Assembly: GCF_001476815.1 (NCBI RefSeq)
Contig: NZ_LDSL01000048.1
Span: forward strand, 1 to 36,702
From: Pseudacidovorax intermedius
GTDB lineage: Bacteria; Pseudomonadota; Gammaproteobacteria; Burkholderiales; Burkholderiaceae_C
DNA length: 36,702 bases
Direction: 5' to 3'
Each line of letters opens with the position of its first letter. Positions within the stretch are counted from its first letter, which is position 1. A model generated the notes under the pieces. It was not told the DNA's origin and made no database searches. It saw nothing but the letters and a program-made list of their open reading frames with translations. Positions 30,997-36,702 of the stretch are shown here, in pieces. A program made the position numbers and the translations under genes.

Positions 30997-31983
30997 ATGA
31001 CCAGACCAGCCATTTCCGGGAGCGCGGCTGCGCAATCGGCTGATGTTAACGAAGCTGACGTGGCGGGGGACGACGACGCGCAGGAAGCCGGCGACGCCGC
31101 CGAAGACACGCGCCAGCCCTGCGTGCTGGTGTTCAACGCCGGCGACGCCACCGGCGCCACCGGCCTGAGCGCCGATGCCCTGTCCATCGCGTCAGTGGGC
31201 GCACACATGCTGGGCGTGACCACCGGCGTCTACGTGCGCGACACCGCCCAGGTCTTCGACCACGTGGCGCTGGACGAGGAGCAGGTGGCCGAGCAGGCGC
31301 GCGCCATCCTGGAGGACGTGCCGGTGCAGGCCATCAAGGTCGGCTTCGCCGGCAGCCCGGACAACCTGAGCCTGGTGGCGGAGGTGGCCTCCGACTATCC
31401 CGAGGTGCCCGTCGTCGCCTACATGCCCAACCTGTCGTGGTGGGAGGACGAGCCCATCGACAGCTACCTGGACGCCTTCCGCGAGCTGGTGCTGCCGCAG
31501 ACGGCCGTGCTGGTGGGCAACCACGGCACGCTGCGCCGCTGGCTGCTGCCGGACTGGGACGGCGACCGCCCGCCCACGCCGCGCGACATCGCCCGCGCCG
31601 CCGGCGAGCACGGGGTGGCCTACACGCTGGTGACCGGCATCCTGCGGCCCGACGGCTGGCTGGAGAACGTGCTGGCCTCGCCCCAGTCGACCCTGCTCAC
31701 CGAGAAGTACGAACGGCTGGAGGCCGTCTTCGCCGGTGCCGGCGAGACGCTCTCGGCCGCCCTGGCCGCGCTGCTGGCCACCGGCGCCGACCTGAGCGCC
31801 GCCGCCACCGAAGCCCTGGCCTACATGGACCGCTGCCTGGACGCGGGCTTCCGCCCCGGCATGGGCCAGGTGCTGCCCGACCGGCTGTTCTGGGCCCAGC
31901 CCGACGATGAGGAGGAGGACGACGACGCCGTCGAGCCCGATCCCGCCGACTTCGCGCTCCCCTCGCACGACACCCGCCATTGA
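30997..31983 (+). CDS. ThiD-like (hydroxymethylpyrimidine kinase family) protein lacking the catalytic Cys motif
   Basis: A 328-residue protein of the ribokinase/ThiD superfamily. Normal ThiD phosphorylates hydroxymethylpyrimidine (phosphate) for thiamine synthesis. The glycine-rich substrate region is recognisable but altered ([33 protein letters not shown], 47-79). [13 protein letters not shown] matches the AIKIGML strand. The usual GTGCTLS motif near the C-terminus reads [15 protein letters not shown] (247-261), with Glu250 where ThiD has Cys. The KGGH strand motif is absent. A long acidic, disordered N-terminus (1-40) and an acidic tail (DDEEEDDD, 303-310) are also unusual. It is 4 nt upstream of hemL. 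The start is uncertain, with no ribosome site. Kinase activity on pyrimidine is doubtful. Confidence 0.75.
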   Translation: MTRPAISGSAAAQSADVNEADVAGDDDAQEAGDAAEDTRQPCVLVFNAGDATGATGLSADALSIASVGAHMLGVTTGVYVRDTAQVFDHVALDEEQVAEQARAILEDVPVQAIKVGFAGSPDNLSLVAEVASDYPEVPVVAYMPNLSWWEDEPIDSYLDAFRELVLPQTAVLVGNHGTLRRWLLPDWDGDRPPTPRDIARAAGEHGVAYTLVTGILRPDGWLENVLASPQSTLLTEKYERLEAVFAGAGETLSAALAALLATGADLSAAATEALAYMDRCLDAGFRPGMGQVLPDRLFWAQPDDEEEDDDAVEPDPADFALPSHDTRH

Positions 31984-31987
31984 TCCC

Positions 31988-33268
31988 ATGACCGACACCA
32001 ACCAGCAACTCTTCGACCGCGCCCGCGCCGTGATTCCCGGCGGCGTCAATTCGCCCGTGCGGGCCTTCCGCGCCGTCGGCGGCACGCCGCGCTTCATCGC
32101 CCGCGCCCAGGGGCCCTACATGTGGGACGCCGCGGGCCAGCGCTACATCGACTACATCGGCTCCTGGGGCCCCATGATCCTGGGCCATGGCCATCCCGCC
32201 GTGGTCGAGGCCGTGCAGCGCGCGGTGGCCGAGGGCTTCTCCTTCGGCGCGCCGACCGAGCGCGAGATCGAGCTGGCCGAGGCCATCCTGGCGCTCATGC
32301 CGTCGATGGAGATGGTGCGGCTGGTCAGCTCCGGCACCGAGGCCGCCATGAGCGCCCTGCGCCTGGCGCGCGGCGCCACCGGCCGGCGCCACATCGTCAA
32401 GTTCGAGGGCTGCTACCACGGCCATGCCGATGCGCTGCTGGTCAAGGCCGGCTCGGGCCTGGCGACCTTCGGCAACCCCACCTCCGCCGGCGTGCCGGCC
32501 GAGGTGGTGCAGCACACGCTGGTGCTCGAGTACAACAACGTCGCCCAGCTCGAAGAGGCCTTCGCGCTGCATGGCCACGACATCGCCTGCGTGATGATCG
32601 AGGCCATCGCCGGCAACATGAACTTCGTGCGCGCCACGCCCGAATTCGCCCGCCGCTGCCGCGAGCTGTGCACGCAGCACGGCGCGCTGCTGGTGTTCGA
32701 CGAGGTGATGACCGGCTTTCGCGTCGGGCTGCACGGCGCGCAGGGCGTGCTGGGCATCACGCCCGACCTGACGGTGCTGGGCAAGGTGATCGGCGGCGGC
32801 ATGCCGCTGGCGGCCTTCGGCGGGCCGCGCGCCATCATGGAGCAGCTGGCGCCGCTGGGCCCGGTCTACCAGGCCGGCACGCTGTCGGGCAACCCGGTGG
32901 CCACCGCCTGCGGCCTGGCCACGCTCAAGGAGATCGCCCGCCCCGGCTTCTACGAGACGCTGTCGGCCAAGACCCGCGCCCTGGCCGAGGGCCTGCGCCA
33001 CGCGGCCGCCGACGCCGGCGTGCCCTTCAGCGCCGATTGCGAAGGCGGCATGTTCGGCTTCTTCCTGCTGCCGCAGCTGCCGCAGAACTACGGCACGGTG
33101 ATGACGAGCGACGGCGCCAGGTTCAACGCCCTGTTCCATGGCCTGCTGGACCGCGGCGTCTACATCGCGCCGGCTCTGTACGAGGCCGGCTTCGTGAGCG
33201 CCGCGCATGCGGCCGACGACATCGGCGCCACCATCGAGGCGGCGCGCGAGGTGTTTCGCACGCTCTGA
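31988..33268 (+). CDS. hemL: Glutamate-1-semialdehyde 2,1-aminomutase
   Basis: A 426-residue PLP enzyme converting glutamate-1-semialdehyde to 5-aminolevulinate, the second committed step of C5-pathway heme synthesis. Motifs: [12 protein letters not shown] at 16-27, the active-site [16 protein letters not shown] near 114-129, [19 protein letters not shown] near 139-157, [10 protein letters not shown] near 238-247, and Lys266 in [16 protein letters not shown], one residue off the PLP-binding Lys265 of E. coli. Length is normal. It starts 4 nt after the ThiD-like gene, so they form one transcript. The frame is open upstream, but family sequence starts at 31988. Confidence 0.96.
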   Translation: MTDTNQQLFDRARAVIPGGVNSPVRAFRAVGGTPRFIARAQGPYMWDAAGQRYIDYIGSWGPMILGHGHPAVVEAVQRAVAEGFSFGAPTEREIELAEAILALMPSMEMVRLVSSGTEAAMSALRLARGATGRRHIVKFEGCYHGHADALLVKAGSGLATFGNPTSAGVPAEVVQHTLVLEYNNVAQLEEAFALHGHDIACVMIEAIAGNMNFVRATPEFARRCRELCTQHGALLVFDEVMTGFRVGLHGAQGVLGITPDLTVLGKVIGGGMPLAAFGGPRAIMEQLAPLGPVYQAGTLSGNPVATACGLATLKEIARPGFYETLSAKTRALAEGLRHAAADAGVPFSADCEGGMFGFFLLPQLPQNYGTVMTSDGARFNALFHGLLDRGVYIAPALYEAGFVSAAHAADDIGATIEAAREVFRTL

Positions 33269-33424
33269 GCACCGCGACGAGGCCGCGCGGCGCGCACGTG
33301 TCATCGGCGCCGCACGGCCCGCGGGTATAGTCCGCCCGCGCCCGGCCAGCCCGGGCCGTCGGCCGGAGGGGCCGGCGACGGCGCGGCCGGTTGCAGGCCG
33401 CCAACGATTCCAGGACGACCTGCC
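33269..33424. other. Intergenic region between hemL and the barrel protein gene
   Basis: A 156-nt gap. It contains GGTATAGT, a good extended -10-like element (33326-33331), without a convincing -35 box, and GCCCGGGC/GGCCGG palindromes downstream that could form a hairpin in the 5' leader. It probably holds the promoter of the small outer-membrane protein gene, at low confidence. Confidence 0.3.
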
Positions 33425-33928
33425 ATGTTCTCCCTGCGCCCGCGGCCACTGCTGTGCGCCGCGCTCCTCGCCTGCGGCCCCGCCTTCGCCCAGACGTTGG
33501 ACTTCACGCTGCCCACCTTCGACCAGCCCTTCGCGCTGGGCAAGACCTGGATCAACGTCGGCTTCTACTCGGCCCACTTCGACCGCGACAAGGGGCTGGA
33601 GGACAAGAACCCGGGCCTGGGCTTCGAATACCCGCTGAACGACGTCTACCGCGTCACGCTCGGCACCTTCCACAACAGCGACCGGCGGCAGTCGCACTAC
33701 CTCGGCCTGTACGTGCTGCCGCTGGAGGTCTATGGCGTGCGCCTGGGCGCGGTGGTGGGCGGCTTCGACGGCTATCCCAACTACCGCAACGGCAACTGGT
33801 TCCCGGCGGTGATTCCCACCGCGGCCATCGAGGGCAAGAACTGGGGCCTGAACCTGGCGTACGTGCCGACGATCCGCAACCGGCTCTACGGCGCGCTGAG
33901 CTTCCAGCTCAAGTACCGCTTCGAATAA
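33425..33928 (+). CDS. Small exported protein, probable outer-membrane beta-barrel of PagP-like type
   Basis: A 167-residue protein with a clear Sec signal peptide (MFSLRPRPLLCAALLACGPAFA, cleavage after Ala22). The mature part is rich in alternating polar and aromatic residues and ends in YRFE, close to the aromatic C-terminus of outer-membrane barrels. Local order resembles PagP, the lipid A palmitoyltransferase: a region with YSAHFDRDKG (His51), then LGTFHNSDRR (Asn84-Ser85, where PagP has Asp-Ser), GAVVGGFDGY, FPAVIPTAAIEGKNWGLNLAYVP and a final LSFQLKYRF strand. I regard it as a related barrel whose enzymatic role is unproven. It stands alone on the plus strand and converges with the cytochrome c gene, 11 nt away. 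Confidence 0.7.
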   Translation: MFSLRPRPLLCAALLACGPAFAQTLDFTLPTFDQPFALGKTWINVGFYSAHFDRDKGLEDKNPGLGFEYPLNDVYRVTLGTFHNSDRRQSHYLGLYVLPLEVYGVRLGAVVGGFDGYPNYRNGNWFPAVIPTAAIEGKNWGLNLAYVPTIRNRLYGALSFQLKYRFE

Positions 33929-33939
33929 TAGGGAGGGCC

Positions 33940-34380
33940 TCAGCGCGGCGCCGGCCGCTGCGCCAGCACCCACTGCGCCATCAGACGCGCGTCGGCCTCG
34001 CCGATCTGCGGATGGCGCGGCATGATCACCCGGCCCCAGTCGCCCACGCTGCCCTCGCGGATCTTGCGCGCCAGCAGCGCGACGGCGTCCGGGTTGCCGG
34101 CATGGCGCTCGGCGATGGCCTGCCAGCCCGGGCCCACCGCCTTGCGCTCAGCCAGGTGGCAGCGCGTGCAGTCGCTGGCCTGCACCAGCGCGAAGCCGGC
34201 GGCCACCGGGCCCGTGGCCGCCGCCGGCGGCTTGAACACGAAGCCGCGCAGCATGAACCAGCCGGTCGCCAGCATGCCGACGGCGGACATCACCACGAAC
34301 AGGGCCAGCACGACCAGAAGCCAGCGCGGGCGGCGCGGCGGCGCGTCCTCGGGCACGTTCGGGCGGCCAGGCGTGCCCAT
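33940..34380 (-). CDS. Membrane-anchored class I cytochrome c
   Basis: A 146-residue monoheme cytochrome. One membrane segment at about residues 20-43 ([22 protein letters not shown]) acts as an uncleaved anchor. A Pro/Ala linker leads to the heme-binding CTRCH at 71-75, KAVGPGW and the axial Met120 in GRVIMPRHP. The domain size fits the c551/c552 group and faces the periplasm. Its ATG overlaps the purH stop codon by one base (TGATG), so it is translationally coupled to purH. That is odd for a respiratory protein. Its electron partner is not evident. The PuuD cytochrome domain 17 kb away is unrelated in context. Confidence 0.88.
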   Translation of the reverse strand: MGTPGRPNVPEDAPPRRPRWLLVVLALFVVMSAVGMLATGWFMLRGFVFKPPAAATGPVAAGFALVQASDCTRCHLAERKAVGPGWQAIAERHAGNPDAVALLARKIREGSVGDWGRVIMPRHPQIGEADARLMAQWVLAQRPAPR

Positions 34381-35987
34381 CAGTGCCGGAAGTGGCGCAC
34401 GCCGCTGAACACCATGGCCACGCCGCGCTCGTCGGCGGCGTCGATCACTTCCTTGTCGCGCATCGAGCCGCCCGGCTGGATGACGCAGGTGGCGCCGTGG
34501 TCGATCACCACGTCCAGGCCGTCGCGGAAGGGGAAGAAGGCATCGCTCGCCACCACCGAGCCGGCCAGCGACAGGCCGGCATGCTCGGCCTTGATGCTGG
34601 CGATGCGGGCGGAGTCGAGGCGGCTCATCTGGCCGGCACCGACGCCCAGCGTCATGCCGCCCTGGCAGAAGACGATGGCGTTGCTCTTGACGAACTTGGC
34701 CACCTTCCAGGCGAAGAGCAGGTCCTGCAGTTCGGCCTCGGTCGGCTGCTTCTTGGTCACGACCTTGAGGTCGGACAGCTGCAGCTCGTGGTTGTCGGCG
34801 GTCTGGATCAGCAGGCCCGAGCCCACGCGCTTGACGTCCTGCGCGTTGAGGCCGCGCGACCAGGCGCTGGCGCCGTCGCGCTTCACGCCATCGAGCGAGA
34901 TCTGCAGCACGCGCACGTTGGGCTTGGTCTTGAGCAGCTCCAGCGCGTCGGCGCTGAAGGCGGGGGCCATCAGCACTTCGACGAACTGCTTGCCCACGGC
35001 CTGGGCGGTGCCGGCGTCCACCGGCGTGTTGAAGGCGATGATGCCGCCGAAGGCCGAGGTGGGGTCGGTCTTGAAGGCCTTGCCGTAGGCCTCGCCGGCG
35101 TCGGCGCCGATGGCCACGCCGCAGGGGTTGGCGTGCTTGACGATGACGCAAGCGGGCACGTCGAAGCTCTTGACGCATTCCCACGCGGCGTCGGCATCGG
35201 CGATGTTGTTGTAGCTCAGTTCCTTGCCCTGCAGCTGCTTGGCGGTGACCAGCGAGCCGGGCGCGGGATACAGGTCGCGGTAGAAGGCGGCGGCCTGGTG
35301 CGGGTTCTCGCCGTAGCGCAGGTCCTGCACCTTGACGAAGCGGCCGTTGCTCTGCGCCGGGAAGGCGCTGCGCTGCGGCACCGGCTGGCCGGCGCTGGCC
35401 TCGAAGTCCACGGCCGAGAGCCAGTCGCTGATGGCGGCGTCGTAGTTGCTGATGCGGTTGAAGGCGGCGACGGAGAAGCCGAACTTGGTCTTGTCGCTGA
35501 TGCGGCCGCTGGCCTTCAGCTCGTCGAGCGCCACGGCGTATTGGCCGGCGTCGGTGAGCACTGCGACGTCCTTCCAGTTCTTGGCGGCGCTGCGCACCAT
35601 GGCCGGGCCGCCGATGTCGATGTTCTCGATGGCGTCTTCCAGCGTGCAGCCGGCCTTGGCCACCGTGGCCTCGAAGGGATAGAGGTTGACCACCAGCAGG
35701 TCGATGGTGTCGATGCCGTGCTCGGCCAGCGCGGCAACGTGGGCCGGCAGGTCGCGGCGGGCCAGCAGGCCGCCGTGGATCTTGGGATGCAGCGTCTTCA
35801 CGCGGCCGTCGAGCATTTCGGGAAAGCCGGTGTGGTCGGCCACCTCGGTCACGGGCAGGCCGGCCTCGGCCAGCAGCTTGGCGGTGCCGCCGGTGGACAG
35901 CAGCCGCACGCCCAGTGCGTGCAGGCCCTGGGCCAGGTCGAGGACGCCGGTCTTGTCGGAAACGGAAAGGAGTGCGGTCAGTGCCAT
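34380..35987 (-). CDS. purH: Bifunctional AICAR formyltransferase / IMP cyclohydrolase
   Basis: A 535-residue enzyme catalysing the last two steps of de novo purine synthesis, AICAR to FAICAR to IMP. The N-terminal IMP cyclohydrolase (MGS-like) domain shows [37 protein letters not shown] and [15 protein letters not shown]. The C-terminal transformylase has [12 protein letters not shown] near 228, [12 protein letters not shown] near 285, [10 protein letters not shown] and [12 protein letters not shown]. It finishes with [24 protein letters not shown]. Length is normal. It is 40 nt downstream of fis and overlaps the following cytochrome gene by one base. Biosynthetic purH and the degradative xdh/puuD set in one window are probably coincidental. 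Confidence 0.96.
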   Translation of the reverse strand: MALTALLSVSDKTGVLDLAQGLHALGVRLLSTGGTAKLLAEAGLPVTEVADHTGFPEMLDGRVKTLHPKIHGGLLARRDLPAHVAALAEHGIDTIDLLVVNLYPFEATVAKAGCTLEDAIENIDIGGPAMVRSAAKNWKDVAVLTDAGQYAVALDELKASGRISDKTKFGFSVAAFNRISNYDAAISDWLSAVDFEASAGQPVPQRSAFPAQSNGRFVKVQDLRYGENPHQAAAFYRDLYPAPGSLVTAKQLQGKELSYNNIADADAAWECVKSFDVPACVIVKHANPCGVAIGADAGEAYGKAFKTDPTSAFGGIIAFNTPVDAGTAQAVGKQFVEVLMAPAFSADALELLKTKPNVRVLQISLDGVKRDGASAWSRGLNAQDVKRVGSGLLIQTADNHELQLSDLKVVTKKQPTEAELQDLLFAWKVAKFVKSNAIVFCQGGMTLGVGAGQMSRLDSARIASIKAEHAGLSLAGSVVASDAFFPFRDGLDVVIDHGATCVIQPGGSMRDKEVIDAADERGVAMVFSGVRHFRH

Positions 35988-36027
35988 GGGGATGCCAGTC
36001 GGGTCGGGGGCTTCGTTGGGATTCGGA

Positions 36028-36264
36028 TCACTTGCCGAGCTTGTGCTCGAGCAGCTTCTTGCGCAGGGTGTTGCGGTTCAGGCCCAGCCACTGGGCGGCG
36101 CGAGACTGGTTGCCCTCGGCGCGTTCCATCACCACCTCCAGCAGCGGCTTCTCGACGGCGCGCACCAGCATGTCGTGCAGGCCGTCGGGCTCGGTGCCGC
36201 GCAGGTCGCGGAAGTAGTCTTCGAGGCTGGATTTCACGCACGCCTCGATCGTGTGTTTGCTCAT
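36028..36264 (-). CDS. fis: Fis family DNA-binding protein
   Basis: A 78-residue nucleoid-associated regulator. The N-terminal dimerisation part ([21 protein letters not shown]) is followed by a C-terminal helix-turn-helix at about 51-72 ([21 protein letters not shown]), which is the Fis/NtrC-type motif. It is shorter than the 98-residue E. coli Fis because the N-terminal beta-hairpin is absent, as is usual in betaproteobacteria. It follows dusB by 68 nt, the same dusB-fis order as in enterobacteria, and precedes purH. The frame is open upstream to 36456, but only the 36264 start gives a sensible protein. Confidence 0.92.
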   Translation of the reverse strand: MSKHTIEACVKSSLEDYFRDLRGTEPDGLHDMLVRAVEKPLLEVVMERAEGNQSRAAQWLGLNRNTLRKKLLEHKLGK

Positions 36265-36332
36265 GTCGTCGTTCGTTCGATGTTGTCGTGGCGGCGCCCG
36301 ATCCCCGCGCGCCGAGCGGCCGGCACCTGCGT

Positions 36333-36702
36333 TCAGCAGGTGAGGCAGCCGCTGTCTTCTTCGTCCTCGTCCAAGGCCCTCACCCCGGCACAGGCCTCGG
36401 GCATGCGGTCCATCCGCTCGCCCAGGGCCTCGAAATAGTCGGCCACGGCCTGCCACTGCGCCGCGGCATCCTCCAGCCGGTTCATGCGCTGGCGGAAGTC
36501 CTCGCCGTCCGGCAGGGCGCGCACGTACCAGCCGATGTGCTTGCGCGCGGTGCGCACGCCCGTCACCTCGCCGTAGAGGGCGTAGTGCTCGTGCAGGTGC
36601 GCCAGCAGCAGCCGGCGGACCTCGGCCACCAGCGGCGGCGCCATGGTCTCGCCGGTGGCCAGGAAATGGCCCACCTCGCGGAAGATCCAGGGCCGGCCCT
36701 GG
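36333..36702 (-). CDS. dusB: tRNA dihydrouridine synthase B, C-terminal part (cut by window end)
   Basis: The last about 122 residues of DusB, an FMN enzyme reducing uridine to dihydrouridine in tRNA. The visible part starts inside QGRPWIFREVGHFLATGE, the end of the TIM barrel. It continues through the helical tRNA-binding domain (HLHEHYALYGEVTGVRTARKHIGWY, then FRQRMNRLEDAAAQ). It ends with an acidic tail and a CLTC motif. The start and catalytic Cys lie beyond 36702. It is the first visible gene of the dusB-fis-purH-cytochrome run. Confidence 0.93.
   Translation of the reverse strand, partial: QGRPWIFREVGHFLATGETMAPPLVAEVRRLLLAHLHEHYALYGEVTGVRTARKHIGWYVRALPDGEDFRQRMNRLEDAAAQWQAVADYFEALGERMDRMPEACAGVRALDEDEEDSGCLTC

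Noticed and set aside
1-36702. Search for CRISPR arrays, tRNA/rRNA genes, transposases, integrases, phage genes, toxin-antitoxin or restriction systems
   Set aside because: None seen. Every convincing gene is metabolic, regulatory, motility or housekeeping, and base composition is uniform, so there is no evidence for a recently acquired island.

Overview
The window looks like chromosomal DNA from a high-GC betaproteobacterium, most likely Burkholderiales and probably Comamonadaceae. The grounds are uniform high-GC codon use, a Bug-family solute receptor, the split indolepyruvate oxidoreductase with DUF6537, the gene order rubredoxin / ThiD-like / hemL next to a pilGHIJ-chpA cluster, and intergenic repeats of the kind common in that family. 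There is no sign of a prophage, plasmid, insertion sequence, CRISPR array, tRNA or rRNA. The genus call is inference.

Region 1 (about 80-7610, minus strand) is purine oxidation and uptake: a LysR regulator (7607 to 6702), xdhA and xdhB (xanthine dehydrogenase Fe-S/FAD and molybdopterin subunits), a second LysR and an AzgA-type NCS2 purine permease. Region 2 (7763-13264, plus strand), divergent from the first LysR, is a two-gene indolepyruvate:ferredoxin oxidoreductase, a Bug-type periplasmic binding protein and, beyond a large inverted repeat, a hotdog thioesterase. A stand-alone EAL phosphodiesterase follows, apparently coupled to a 24-codon leader ORF. Region 3 (14357-18483) returns to purines: glycerate 2-kinase (minus), divergent 8-oxoguanine deaminase (plus) and the membrane urate oxidase PuuD (minus). 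Hypoxanthine/xanthine and 8-oxoguanine can thus both be turned into urate and then 5-hydroxyisourate. Glycerate kinase fits the far end of the allantoin-glyoxylate route, but the middle steps and XdhC are not in the window.

Region 4 (18786-20150) is a divergent MerR regulator / SAM-dependent methyltransferase pair with a recognisable MerR-type operator between them. Region 5 (20151-30633, minus) is the Pil-Chp chemosensory system for type IV pilus twitching: pilG, pilH, pilI, pilJ and a 2166-residue chpA with five Hpt-like domains, one carrying Thr in place of His. A REP-like element and two 35-bp direct repeats sit between pilI and pilJ.

Region 6 (30716-36702) is housekeeping: a 56-residue rubredoxin, a divergent ThiD-like protein lacking the usual catalytic Cys, hemL, a small PagP-like outer-membrane barrel protein, and the minus-strand run dusB (cut by the window end) - fis - purH - membrane-anchored cytochrome c, in which the last gene overlaps the purH stop codon.
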